A stretch of DNA of 64,000 nucleotides, from positions 1 through 64,000 of the forward strand of contig NZ_PTIX01000006.1 of NCBI RefSeq assembly GCF_002934265.1. The letters are read 5' to 3'. The stretch's first letter is position 1, and each line of letters opens with the position of its first letter. The stretch comes from Actinokineospora auranticolor (GTDB lineage: Bacteria; Actinomycetota; Actinomycetes; Mycobacteriales; Pseudonocardiaceae). Shown here piece after piece: positions 42,527 to 51,215 of the stretch. The notes beneath the pieces were generated by a model. The model saw only the letters and a list, made by a program, of their open reading frames with translations, searched no databases and was not told the origin of the DNA. The position numbers were made by a program, and so were the translations under genes.

Positions 42527-42889
42527 GGTGGGTACCTCCCTCGGTCAGCCTGTAGTACGGGGGCGTACCGGACGAGGTTGCCTGAGGGGTGTCGTGATTT
42601 CGCGGATCAGAGAGCGGGGTCACTTCGGCCGCGGCGAGAGTGCCCGACTGCGGGCTCGGCAGGCCATCACCTGGCCGACAACTGTTTCACCACCCCGCCC
42701 GGACCCAGGACAGCCCCCGCCCTCCTCTGGGGGGACAGCCCTGCTCCAGTCTATCGGCGCACGGGCAGCGGGGAAGGCGTGGCGAAAGCCTGTGGATGCG
42801 CGCCGCCCATGTGGACAACCCGCCGGCGGCGGGTCGAGGCGCGGGCAAGATCATCTCGAGGTGGGGTGAGGCTGGGTCGCGGCAAAGAC
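42527..42889. other. Intergenic region upstream of the sigma factor, carrying repeat copy B
   Basis: No gene is supported. Frames in either direction lack ribosome sites and motifs. The stretch contains the dispersed repeat (42710-42786), and the sigma-factor promoter must lie near 42530-42600; I see no clear -35/-10 pair. Confidence 0.5.
42710..42786. repeat. Dispersed 77-bp repeat, copy B
   Basis: Aligns with copy A at 32486-32562 from ACAGCCCCCGCC to GTGGCGAA; the core is CTGCTCCAGTCTATCGGCG. The inverted repeat of copy A is broken here. Just after it the DNA reads AGCCTGTGGATGCG. Confidence 0.75.
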
Positions 42890-42923
42890 GACTGCCCCGA
42901 CCTTCGGCCAGGTCGGGGCAGTC
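42890..42923. terminator. Terminator after purM
   Basis: GACTGCCCCGACC (42890-42902) pairs with GGTCGGGGCAGTC (42911-42923) around TTCGGCCA. It lies 15 bases past the purM stop on the minus strand. Confidence 0.85.
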
Positions 42924-42938
42924 GGTGGTCTACTGGGG

Positions 42939-44027
42939 TCAGAAGCGCGGGTGTTCGCCGTGGAGTTCGGCGCGGGGGGCGTTCGCGTCCTCGGCGGGGC
43001 GGACCTCACCCAGGATCCACGACGGCACGTGCCGGGCCGTGAGGATGGCGAGGGCCCGGTCGACGTCCTCCGGCGCCACCACGGCCACCATGCCGACGCC
43101 CATGTTGAAGGTGCGCTCCATCTCCTCGCGGGCCACGCGGCCCCGCTGGGCGATCATGGAGAAGATCGGCTGCGGGGACCAGGTGCCCCGGTCCAGGCCC
43201 GCGCGCAGGCCGTTGGGGATGACCCGGGCCAGGTTGGCGGCCAGGCCGCCGCCGGTGATGTGGGCGAAGGTGCGCACCTCGGCCTCCGCCACCAGGGCCA
43301 GGCAGTCCTTGGCGTAGATGCGGGTCGGCTCCAGCATCTCCTCGCCCAGGGTGCGGCCGAACTCCTCGACGTGGCCGGACAGCGGGATCCGCCCGATCTG
43401 CAGCAGCACGTGCCGGGCCAGCGAGTAGCCGTTGGAGTGCAGGCCGGAGGAGCCCATGCCGATGAGCACGTCCCCCGGGCGCACCCGGTCCGGGCCGAGC
43501 ACCTGGTCGGCCTCGACCACGCCGACGCCGGTGGCCGACAGGTCGTACGCGCCGTCCGACATCAGGCCGGGGTGTTCGGCGGTCTCCCCGCCCAGCAGCG
43601 CGCAGCCCGCCTGCACGCAGCCCTCGCTGATGCCCTTGACCAGCGCCGCGATCCGGTCCGGCAGGACCTTGCCAACCGCGATGTAGTCCTGCAGGAACAG
43701 CGGCTCGGCACCGCACACCACCAGGTCGTCGACGACCATCGCGACCAGGTCGATGCCCACCGTGTCGTGCACGTCCAGCGCCTGCGCCACGGCGATCTTG
43801 GTGCCGACGCCGTCGGTGGACGAGGCCAGGACCGGTTCGCGCCAGCGGTCGAGCTTCAACCGGAACAGACCGGCGAACCCGCCGATGCCGCCCAGCACCT
43901 CCGGCCGGGTCGCCTTGTCCGCCCACGGCCTGAGCTTCTCGACGGCCTCGTCGCCTGCCTCGATGCTCACCCCGGCCGCGGCGTAGGTGGCGTTGACGGT
44001 GGACTCGGGTGAACTGTTGTCAGTCAT
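42939..44027 (-). CDS. purM: Phosphoribosylformylglycinamidine cyclo-ligase
   Basis: 362 residues. It converts FGAM to AIR with ATP in purine synthesis. The family opening YAAAGVSIEAGDEAVEKL is present, as are the ATP-binding GGIGGFAGLF, DGVGTKIAVAQ, the ALLGGETAEHPG loop and AHITGGGLAANLARV. It lies 31 bases after purF on the same strand, so they form one operon ended by the hairpin at 42890. Confidence 0.97.
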   Translation of the reverse strand: MTDNSSPESTVNATYAAAGVSIEAGDEAVEKLRPWADKATRPEVLGGIGGFAGLFRLKLDRWREPVLASSTDGVGTKIAVAQALDVHDTVGIDLVAMVVDDLVVCGAEPLFLQDYIAVGKVLPDRIAALVKGISEGCVQAGCALLGGETAEHPGLMSDGAYDLSATGVGVVEADQVLGPDRVRPGDVLIGMGSSGLHSNGYSLARHVLLQIGRIPLSGHVEEFGRTLGEEMLEPTRIYAKDCLALVAEAEVRTFAHITGGGLAANLARVIPNGLRAGLDRGTWSPQPIFSMIAQRGRVAREEMERTFNMGVGMVAVVAPEDVDRALAILTARHVPSWILGEVRPAEDANAPRAELHGEHPRF

Positions 44028-44058
44028 GGCGCAATCGGTGTCGGTGGATTAAGGGGGG

Positions 44059-45591
44059 TCACGGACGCCGAAGCGCGTCTTCGGCACCGTACCCGGCTGG
44101 GGCCAGCGGCGCGGCGGCGCCCGCCACGCCCTTCTCGATGCCCTCCAGCAGGTGCTTCCCGATCAGCGCGTCCTCGGGCAGCTCGATCGGGTACTCGCCG
44201 GTGAAGCAGGCCGAGCACAGCCGGGTCTTGGGCTGCTCGCTGGCCGCGATCAGCGACTCCAGGGTCGCGTAGCCCAGCGAGTCCGCCCCGATGGAGCGGC
44301 GGATGCCGTCCAGGTCGAGGCCGTTGGCGATCAGCTCCGCGCGGGACGCGAAGTCGATGCCGTAGAAGCACGGCCAGCGGATCGGCGGCGCCGCGATGCG
44401 CACGTGCACCTCGAGGGCCCCGGCCTCGCGCAGCATCCGCACCAGCGCGCGCTGGGTGTTGCCGCGCACGATGGTGTCGTCGACGACGACGAGCCGCTTA
44501 CCGCGGATGACATCGCGCAGGGGGTTGAGCTTGAGCCGGATGCCCAGCTGCCGGATGGTCTGCGACGGCTGGATGAAGGTGCGGCCGACGTAGGCGTTCT
44601 TCACCAGCGCCGTGCCGTACGGGATGCCGCTGGCCTGCGCGTACCCGATGGCCGCGGGCACGCCGGACTCCGGCACCGGCACCACCAGGTCGGCCTCGAC
44701 CGGCTGCTCGGCGGCGAGCTTGCGGCCGATCTCCACCCGGGTCGCGTGCACCGAGCGGCCCGCGATCGTGGTGTCCGGCCGGGCCAGGTAGATGTACTCG
44801 AACAGGCAGCCCTTGGGGTCCGGCGTGGCGAAGCGCGACGAGCGCAGCCCGGCCGCGTCGATCGCGATCAGCTCGCCCGGCTCGACCTCCCGGACGAACG
44901 ACGCGCCGACGATGTCCAGCGCGGCGGTCTCGCTCGCGACCACCCAGCCCCGCTCCAGCCGCCCCAGGACCAGCGGGCGCACGCCGTGCGGGTCGCGGGC
45001 GGCGTAGAGGGTGGACTCGTCGGAGAAGACCAGGCAGTAGGCGCCGCGCACGGTCGGCAGCAGCTCCACCGCGGCCTGCTCCAGCCCCTTGTCCGCCGCG
45101 CCCGCGGCCAGCAGGCCGGTCAGCAGGTCGGAGTCGGTGGTGGCGCCGTTGCGGCTCAGCAGGCCCTGTTCGACGGCCCGCTCGCGCAGCTCCGCGGTGT
45201 TGACCAGGTTGCCGTTGTGCCCGAGGGACAGACCGCTGCCGATCGCCGTGGTGCGGAACGTCGGTTGGGCGTTCTCCCAGGTGGTGGAGCCGGTGGTGGA
45301 GTACCGGCAGTGCCCGACGGCGACGTGGCCGCGCAGCGACGAGAGGACCTGCTCGTCGAAGACCTGGCTCACGAGGCCGAGGTCCTTGAAGACGACTATC
45401 TGGCTGCCGTCGGCGACCGAGATGCCCGCCGCTTCCTGCCCTCGGTGCTGGAGTGCGTACAGGCCGTAGTAGGTGAGCTTCGCCACCTCCTCGCCTGGCG
45501 CCCAGACGCCGAACACGCCGCATTCTTCGCGGGGCTCGACTTCCGGCTGGTCGGAGACGGGCATTGGGCCAGTGCGGAACTGGTCGGCCAC
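44059..45591 (-). CDS. purF: Amidophosphoribosyltransferase
   Basis: 510 residues. First committed step of purine synthesis: glutamine plus PRPP to phosphoribosylamine. The N-terminal nucleophile Cys24 lies in REECGVFGVW, so a 23-residue propeptide must be removed. The PRPP-binding motif is RLVVVDDTIVRGNT. Cysteines for an iron-sulfur cluster are present (PKGCLFEYIY, IRWPCFYGI, LCSACFTGEYP), as in the Bacillus-type enzyme. TACACT at 45633-45638 (read on the minus strand) is a candidate -10 about 45 bases before the start. ATG 45591 or 45564 could start. Confidence 0.97.
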   Translation of the reverse strand: MADQFRTGPMPVSDQPEVEPREECGVFGVWAPGEEVAKLTYYGLYALQHRGQEAAGISVADGSQIVVFKDLGLVSQVFDEQVLSSLRGHVAVGHCRYSTTGSTTWENAQPTFRTTAIGSGLSLGHNGNLVNTAELRERAVEQGLLSRNGATTDSDLLTGLLAAGAADKGLEQAAVELLPTVRGAYCLVFSDESTLYAARDPHGVRPLVLGRLERGWVVASETAALDIVGASFVREVEPGELIAIDAAGLRSSRFATPDPKGCLFEYIYLARPDTTIAGRSVHATRVEIGRKLAAEQPVEADLVVPVPESGVPAAIGYAQASGIPYGTALVKNAYVGRTFIQPSQTIRQLGIRLKLNPLRDVIRGKRLVVVDDTIVRGNTQRALVRMLREAGALEVHVRIAAPPIRWPCFYGIDFASRAELIANGLDLDGIRRSIGADSLGYATLESLIAASEQPKTRLCSACFTGEYPIELPEDALIGKHLLEGIEKGVAGAAAPLAPAGYGAEDALRRP

Positions 45592-45698
45592 CGAAGCGCT
45601 CCCTGTGGACGGAGTGAGGCTGCACCCCAGTGTAAGCGCTGCTTCGGGGTGCGTTCACCACCGGAAGGTGGGCCCGGTCACCGACCCGCCCTTGCCAT

Positions 45699-45710
45699 TA
45701 CCGTGTGGGG
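45699..45710 (+). promoter_or_regulatory. Leaderless promoter of the TVP38-family gene
   Basis: TACCGT at 45699-45704 followed after 6 bases by GTG 45711; no Shine-Dalgarno. Confidence 0.45.
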
Positions 45711-46382
45711 GTGTCCGCACGCGCCACCTTGATCATCCTGTTGGGAGCCGTCGCCCTGGTGGTGGCGGGCTCGCTGGTGCCGATCCCCAGCCCGGTCGAG
45801 GTCCGCACCTGGGCGCAGGACGCGGGGTGGGCCACGCCGGTGCTGTTCCTGCTGGCGTACTCGCTGCTCACCGTGGCCCCCATCCCGCGCACGGTGTTCA
45901 ACCTGACGGCGGGTCTGCTGCTCGGCGGACCGGCGGGTGTGGCGGTGTCGATGGTGGCGACCATGCTGGCCTCGGTGCTGGCGTTCGGCCTGGCCAGGGG
46001 TCTCGGCAGGAGGCTGGTCGAGCCCCACCTCGAACGCGGCGCGGTCCGCGCGGTCAACGCCCGGCTCTCCGGTGGCGGCCTGGGCGCGGTGACGTCGCTG
46101 CGGTTGGTCCCGATGGTCCCGTTCTCGGCGATGAACTACTGCTGCGGCCTCTCGACCATCCCGATGCGACCGTTCCTGATCGGCACGTTCCTCGGCAGCC
46201 TCCCCGGCACCGCCGCCGCCGTGGTCCTGGGCGACGCCCTCACCGGGACGACCCCGCCCGCCCTGCTCGCGATCTACGCCGTGTTGGCCGTGGTCGGCGG
46301 GGTCGGTCTGTACGTCGTGCTCCGTCGCAGCGGGACCCCGGTCGGCGAGCTGACCGACGAGGAGGAACGGCTCGCGGCCTGA
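45711..46382 (+). CDS. TVP38/TMEM64 family (DedA-like) membrane protein
   Basis: About 223 residues with five to six membrane segments. The core VAPIPRTVFNLTAGLLLGG, the re-entrant-type segment VTSLRLVPMVPFSAMNYCCG and FLIGTFLGSLPG match the SNARE-associated/VTT domain. Such proteins are thought to move or flip lipids or to act with small ions. The start GTG 45711 sits 6 bases after a -10 element; GTG 45705 would be inside the transcription start. It diverges from purF across 119 bases. Confidence 0.87.
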   Translation: MSARATLIILLGAVALVVAGSLVPIPSPVEVRTWAQDAGWATPVLFLLAYSLLTVAPIPRTVFNLTAGLLLGGPAGVAVSMVATMLASVLAFGLARGLGRRLVEPHLERGAVRAVNARLSGGGLGAVTSLRLVPMVPFSAMNYCCGLSTIPMRPFLIGTFLGSLPGTAAAVVLGDALTGTTPPALLAIYAVLAVVGGVGLYVVLRRSGTPVGELTDEEERLAA

Positions 46383-46413
46383 ACCCCTTGGCCCACCGGG
46401 AAATCTCGACCGC

Positions 46414-46788
46414 CTAGAAGCGCAGCAGAGGAAGCAGTCCGGAAAGGTCGGCCCGACTGCCCGAAGCGGACACCCGACCGTCCGCCACCGCCTCGCCCCA
46501 GCCGACGCGCCCGGTCGCCAACTCCAGCCACGTCTTCGGATCCGTCTCGATGACGTTCGGCGGTGTACCACGGGTGTGCCGTGGACCCTCGATGCACTGG
46601 ATGGCCGCGAAAGGCGGCACGCGCACCTCGACGGTATGCCCCGGGGCGTCCTGTTCCAGCGTGCGCAGGCTCAACCGCACCGCAGCGGCCAACGGGGTCC
46701 GTTCGGGCTTGTCGCCGCCGTCCAGCCAGGGCAGGACGACGGCGACAGCCGCACGCATCTCGGTCGGGTCGACACTTTTCCTCGGCAC
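46414..46788 (-). CDS. Sterol carrier (SCP2-like) family protein
   Basis: 124 residues from GTG 46788. VDPTEMRAAVAVVLPWLDGG, VEVRVPPFAAIQCIEGPRHT, NVIETDPKTWLELATGR and VSASGSRADLSGLLPLL fit the small SCP2-like domain family of actinobacteria, placed at the position of mycobacterial Rv0807 next to purF. SCP2-like domains bind lipids or act as accessory domains; the function of this stand-alone form is unknown. Confidence 0.83.
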   Translation of the reverse strand: MPRKSVDPTEMRAAVAVVLPWLDGGDKPERTPLAAAVRLSLRTLEQDAPGHTVEVRVPPFAAIQCIEGPRHTRGTPPNVIETDPKTWLELATGRVGWGEAVADGRVSASGSRADLSGLLPLLRF

Positions 46789-46874
46789 AGACCCAGTGTC
46801 ACCTACGTCTTCCGGGACTTGTCGACGGTCGGCCGCCAAGCCGGGAACGATGCCGGGCGGCGGGCGGAATCAGC

Positions 46875-47699
46875 TCAGTTTTCCGCGTCCCGGACTACTT
46901 CGCCCAGCACCTCTTCGATGTGGTGGACCATCCTGCGGTTGTCCGCGGGCGAGATGGTCGTCCACAGCGTGCGGTCCGGCGACGCGCGGCGGATCTGCAC
47001 GTAGCGGCCGTTGTCCGTGTCGAAGAACGACACCACCCGCTCCGCCCGCAGCCGCCTGCCGAGGCGGTCCCGGGCGGCGGCTCCGAAGTTCCCGGTGCCG
47101 CGGACGTCGCCGATCATCTCCGTCAGCGCCGTCGCGTCCGCGCCCCGGACGCCCTGGGACAGCAGGGCGTTCTCGAACGCCTTCGGGGTGCGCTCGGTGG
47201 CCTTCGCGGCGTACTCGAAGTCCACCGTGCGCACCGTGACCGACTGGCCGGGTCCGGCGGCCACCGGGGGCAGGACGCCCACGGCGGCCGACGGCAGGCT
47301 GATCGGCGAGGTGCGGCTCAGCGTGACGGTGTCGTCGCTGAGCACCGCCAGCACGCCGTCGCGACCGGCGGCGCAGGCGAGCAGCCGCACACCGCGGCCG
47401 ACCCACGTGCGCCCGTCCACCTCGTGCTCGGGCCGGGCGAGCACGCCGAACAGGTGCTCGATCTCGGGGTCCAGGTCGACCTTGCGGCCGATGCCCCGCG
47501 CTTCGAGCCCCGCCCAGGCGCGCTCTTCCAGCTCCGCGCGCTCCTCGTACGTCTTCCCCGGTGATGGCACCTTGACCACCAGCGGCATGGTCCCCGGCGA
47601 GAGGTGCTCCCAGAGCACGTCGAACTCCAGGGCGGACAGCGATACCGGCGAGCTCTCCACCTGCGTGTCTCCGAAAGCGATGTCGGTGAAGAGGGTCAC
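46875..47699 (-). CDS. ESX secretion-associated protein, EspG family (cluster 2)
   Basis: 274 residues. LSALEFDVLWEHLSPGTMP, VPSPGKTYEERAELEERAW, DPEIEHLFGVLARPE and AAGPGQSVTVRTVDF follow the EspG pattern more closely than cluster 1 does. A chaperone for the PPE-like protein encoded immediately upstream: its start overlaps that gene's stop by four bases. Confidence 0.88.
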   Translation of the reverse strand: MTLFTDIAFGDTQVESSPVSLSALEFDVLWEHLSPGTMPLVVKVPSPGKTYEERAELEERAWAGLEARGIGRKVDLDPEIEHLFGVLARPEHEVDGRTWVGRGVRLLACAAGRDGVLAVLSDDTVTLSRTSPISLPSAAVGVLPPVAAGPGQSVTVRTVDFEYAAKATERTPKAFENALLSQGVRGADATALTEMIGDVRGTGNFGAAARDRLGRRLRAERVVSFFDTDNGRYVQIRRASPDRTLWTTISPADNRRMVHHIEEVLGEVVRDAEN

Positions 47700-49027
47700 T
47701 CGTCGGCGCCGAGCACGGCCTGCGAGACGCGGCGCTCGTCGCCGAAGACGTCGTCCGTCTCGACCAGGTAGGTGGCCGACTCGAACTCTTCCTCGTCGTT
47801 CTCGCCGTTCTGCTGGCCGTTCGAACCCATCGGGCCGCCGAGGCCACCACGACCGGCACCGGCCGCCGCGCCGCCACGGGTGCCCATGACGTTCTCGCCC
47901 GCGCCCATCCCGCCCGCACCGGACATGCCGCCGCGGCCGAGCTGGCCCTTGGCCGCCTCGTTGCCCGCGGTGGCACCGGTGCCGCCGAGGCCGTTCGCGC
48001 CGCCGCCGGACCCACCGCCGCCGGGACCACCCAGCACACGTCCGCCTTCGGCCCCGGACACCGGGACACCGAGCTGGCCCTGGAACTGGCCCGCGCTCGG
48101 CGACTGGTTGAAGTTCGGGCTGCCGGGGTTGTTGGTGAACTGGTTGTTGAAGTTGTGCAGGTTCGGGTCGAGGTGCGCCGACTGCACGGGGGTGAAGCTC
48201 GACGGCGTGGTGCCGCCGCCGGTCACCGGGTTGAACGTGCCCGGCTTGACCTGGCCGTTGCCCTGGTCCCAGGAGACCTGGTGGCCGCCCTGGAAGTCGG
48301 TGCCGCCGGGGTGGAACTGCGCGGGCTTGCCGCCGACGCCGACGTTGCCGACCGAGTGGTCGGTCGTGGTGTAGGTCGGGGTGTGGCCGGTGCCGCCGAA
48401 GCCGGAGCTGAACGAGCTGGCGGCGTAGTTGGTGCCGCCGGAGGGCTCCGGGGTGGAGATGACCACGTCCGGCGGGGGCACGAACTCACCGAGCGTCGCG
48501 GTGTTGAAGCTGCTGCTGGACTGGTAGCTGTCCATGGTGTCCACGGCCTTCTGCGAGGCGGCGGACTGCGCCTGCTCCTGGGCCTCGTGGTCGGCGGCCT
48601 GCAACGCGACGTCCATCGCCGGGCCGGGCAGGCCGACGGCCATGCCGAGGCCCGCGCCCGCGACGTCCCACGCCGAGGGGGCCGGGGTGGTGACCTCGAC
48701 CGGCTCCGGCATCTCCGCGCGGGCCCGGGCGATCATGTCGGCCTGGTACTCGGTGGAGGCGCGCATGCCGGTGGCGCCGGACTGCGCGTCCGTGGCCCAC
48801 TGCTGCAGCGGCGTCAGGCCCGCGTGCGCCTGCTCACCGGCGCTGCCCTCCCAGGCGGCCTGCAGGGTGCCGAGCTTGGCGTTGAGGTCGGCGTCGATCT
48901 GGGCGAGCTCGGAGTTGAGGTTGTCCCAGTACTCCGTCTGCGGGGTCGACGCGGACGGGCCGGGCCCGCCGTTGATCATGTCGTGCAGTTGCTTGTGGTC
49001 GTACCCCTGCCACCTGTGCATAACCAT
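47696..49027 (-). CDS. PPE-like type VII substrate (cluster 2)
   Basis: 443 residues. The N-terminal 180 residues are PPE-like and helical: HRWQGYDHKQLHDMINGG and LQAAWEGSAGEQAHAGL with the W-x-G turn. The middle is Gly/Ser/Thr/Asn-rich. The end is acidic, NDEEEFESATYLVETDDVFG, matching the tail of the cluster 1 protein. Start ATG 49027 or 49021. The likely client of the overlapping EspG. Confidence 0.82.
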   Translation of the reverse strand: MVMHRWQGYDHKQLHDMINGGPGPSASTPQTEYWDNLNSELAQIDADLNAKLGTLQAAWEGSAGEQAHAGLTPLQQWATDAQSGATGMRASTEYQADMIARARAEMPEPVEVTTPAPSAWDVAGAGLGMAVGLPGPAMDVALQAADHEAQEQAQSAASQKAVDTMDSYQSSSSFNTATLGEFVPPPDVVISTPEPSGGTNYAASSFSSGFGGTGHTPTYTTTDHSVGNVGVGGKPAQFHPGGTDFQGGHQVSWDQGNGQVKPGTFNPVTGGGTTPSSFTPVQSAHLDPNLHNFNNQFTNNPGSPNFNQSPSAGQFQGQLGVPVSGAEGGRVLGGPGGGGSGGGANGLGGTGATAGNEAAKGQLGRGGMSGAGGMGAGENVMGTRGGAAAGAGRGGLGGPMGSNGQQNGENDEEEFESATYLVETDDVFGDERRVSQAVLGADE

Positions 49028-49080
49028 CTTCGGATCACCCTCGGTCTAGAACGTGCGAAAGGTCGGGGACGGGGCTCGGG

Positions 49081-49464
49081 TCACGAGTGGTGGTGCTTGC
49101 CCCACATCGCGGAGTTCGTGCCCTCGGTGGCCGTGTAGCCCTGCTCGGCCTTCTCCAGCGCGGTGATCGCGTTCTGCAGCTGGGTCTCGTAACCACGCAG
49201 GCACGCGATCGCCGAGTCCACGCCGCCACCGTTGGTGCGCTCGGTGAACTGGGTCGCCGTCTCGCCGCTGACCGGGTCGTTCGCCCAGCGCGGCACCTGC
49301 AACCCGTCGAGCGCCGCGACCTTCTTGGCGACCCGGTCGTGCGCCTCGCGGAAGGCCGCGAGCGCACCCGGGATCGCGGACGGTTCGATGCGGAGGGTCT
49401 GTGTTCCGGCGTAGGCGGGTCCCGCAGGAGCGGAACTCCCCCCGCCGCCATCGGCTAGAAACAC
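49081..49464 (-). CDS. Small PE/WXG-like helical protein (cluster 2)
   Basis: 127 residues from GTG 49464, with GGGAG 8 bases upstream. A predicted helix pair surrounds GLQVPRWANDPVSGETATQF. The composition and place before a PPE-like gene suggest the PE-like partner of that protein (PE and PPE proteins are exported as pairs). Ends in the histidine run GKHHHS. Inference from context; the family is not formally recognisable by eye. Confidence 0.7.
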   Translation of the reverse strand: MFLADGGGGSSAPAGPAYAGTQTLRIEPSAIPGALAAFREAHDRVAKKVAALDGLQVPRWANDPVSGETATQFTERTNGGGVDSAIACLRGYETQLQNAITALEKAEQGYTATEGTNSAMWGKHHHS

Positions 49465-49657
49465 CGTGTTGACTCCCTGGTCCTGAGGTTTGTCGCGACT
49501 CTATCTCTGATGGTCGCGCTGGTGGAGGGGTTCCCGCGTTATTGGTCGAACCGGTGGGGAGATTTCCGCGCGCGCTGCGCTCGGGAGCGCTCCGGTCACG
49601 CCACGTGAGCATCCCGCCTAGGATGTGCCGGACCCGCACCGCGCCCGGGAGGCGACG

Positions 49658-50197
49658 ATGGACCGACCCGAGATCACGCTCGAGATGCGCGCCAGCGCGC
49701 GCTCCAACCCCAACAGCTGGCTGTACGTGATCGACCCGGAGTTCGGCCAGCACGAGGACGTGCCGTCCTGGGGCATCGTCGGCGCCTACCCGGTGGACGC
49801 GCGCGGCGAGATCGGCGACGGGTTCCGCCCCAACCGCGGCTACCGCCCGTCACCGACCGCGCTGCGGATGCCGGTCGCGGCCAACAGGCTGGAAAAGGTG
49901 CTCCAGCTCATCCACACCCGCCACCGCGCGCACACCGACCTGCTGCCCGCGCTGCGGGACGCGACGGTCCTGGTGTTCGCCCGGTCGTCGGCCGACCGGG
50001 CGCTCACCGGCTTCCCCAACCACGACGGCACGGTGATGGTGCCGGTGTGCACCTCGGCGGCGCACGTGCCGGGGAGCTGGCCGGGCTGGCGCGCGATGCG
50101 CGGCCGTGACGTGGCCGCGCACCTGCGCGGCCACCCCCTGGTGGTGAACCCGCAGGGACCGATCACCGCCGTGGTGCCCGCCGCCCACCTGCGCTGA
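49658..50197 (+). CDS. Type VII secretion system-associated protein
   Basis: 179 residues from ATG 49658, with GGGAGG upstream. SWLYVIDPEFGQHEDVPSWG, IVGAYPVDARGEIGD and NRGYRPSPTALRM match the small family annotated as type VII secretion system-associated, with unknown role. TAGGAT at 49619-49624 is a plausible -10 element. It is transcribed away from cluster 2 and probably belongs to it. Confidence 0.78.
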   Translation: MDRPEITLEMRASARSNPNSWLYVIDPEFGQHEDVPSWGIVGAYPVDARGEIGDGFRPNRGYRPSPTALRMPVAANRLEKVLQLIHTRHRAHTDLLPALRDATVLVFARSSADRALTGFPNHDGTVMVPVCTSAAHVPGSWPGWRAMRGRDVAAHLRGHPLVVNPQGPITAVVPAAHLR

Positions 50198-50201
50198 GCG
50201 C

Positions 50202-51155
50202 TCACCCCGCGCCGGGCACCTCGCCGCCCGGCTCCTCGACCGGCAATCCCCTGTCCGTCAAGGGATTCCCCTGCTCCAGCCCGCCGACCTCGGCCAGGCT
50301 GAGACCACCGCCGTAGGCGGCGACCGCGATGTCGGCGATCAGCACCCGGGACTCGTCCGGCTCCAGCGCGACCCGGTCGAGCGCGTCGACGACCGCGCGG
50401 TACGCGGTGACCTCGCCGGGCCGGTCCAGGAACTGCCAGGACAGTTCGTGCGCCAGGTGCACGACCGGCTTGAAGTCGAGGAACTCCAGCAGCCGGAACC
50501 CGCCGCCCAAGCCCGCGTGCGCACCGGCGGCGGCGGGCACCACGCGCACGGTGATGTGGTCGCGCACCGACATCCGCAGCAGGTCGTGGAGCTGGTCGGA
50601 CATCACCTCGCCGTCGCCGACGGGCAGCCGCAGCGCGAACTCGTGCAGGTAGAAGACGGTGTTGAGGGAGCTGTCGGTCTTGAGCCGCTGCCTGCGCGCG
50701 CTGCGGGCGACCAGCCGTTCCTCGGCCTCCTCCGGTTCGACGGTCACCTTGGCGGCGATCAGGGCGCGGGCGTAGTCGTCGGTGCGCAGCAGGGCGGGCA
50801 GGGCGTTCAGGCTGAACTCGGTGATGGTCGAGGCCTGGAGCTCGTGGTCGATGACGGTGCGCAGGCGCGCGGGCAGCCGGGCCTCGTGCACCCGGAACCA
50901 GCCGGGGACGCGCATCTCCGCGCACAGCTTGAACATCCGGTCGCGCTCGTCCTCGGTGACCGCGCAGACCTCGAAGAACGCGGCCAGGTCGCCGGGCGAG
51001 ACGCCCCGGGTGCCCAGCAGCATGCGGGACAGCTTGCTCTTGGACCAGCCCAGCCGCTGGGCGGTTCGCACGCCGTTGAGCCGGGCCCGGTCCATCGCGG
51101 CACGCATTCCGTCGCCGAGCTCGCGACTGCGGATGGTCGGTTCACGCTTTTCCAT
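50202..51155 (-). CDS. XRE family regulator with DUF5753/Scr1 C-terminal domain
   Basis: 317 residues. A helix-turn-helix (TAQRLGWSKSKLSRMLLGTR, about residues 31-50) is followed by the DUF5753 sensor-like domain (VRVVPAAAGAHAGLGGGFRLLE). This family includes Streptomyces WhiJ-type developmental repressors, normally paired with DUF397 proteins. None is adjacent here, unlike the locus at 60.8-62.1 kb. Convergent with the type VII-associated gene, separated by 4 bases. Confidence 0.87.
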   Translation of the reverse strand: MEKREPTIRSRELGDGMRAAMDRARLNGVRTAQRLGWSKSKLSRMLLGTRGVSPGDLAAFFEVCAVTEDERDRMFKLCAEMRVPGWFRVHEARLPARLRTVIDHELQASTITEFSLNALPALLRTDDYARALIAAKVTVEPEEAEERLVARSARRQRLKTDSSLNTVFYLHEFALRLPVGDGEVMSDQLHDLLRMSVRDHITVRVVPAAAGAHAGLGGGFRLLEFLDFKPVVHLAHELSWQFLDRPGEVTAYRAVVDALDRVALEPDESRVLIADIAVAAYGGGLSLAEVGGLEQGNPLTDRGLPVEEPGGEVPGAG

Positions 51156-51215
51156 GGCGTACCAATAATCAGTTTCCCGCCGGTAAAGGAAAGCGGTTGA
51201 CGCCCCCGCATCGGC

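Noticed and set aside
45592-45710. Possible purine riboswitch ahead of purF
   Set aside because: Only a 7-bp stem (GCACCCC/GGGGTGC) is present upstream of the candidate promoter; no conserved purine aptamer core.
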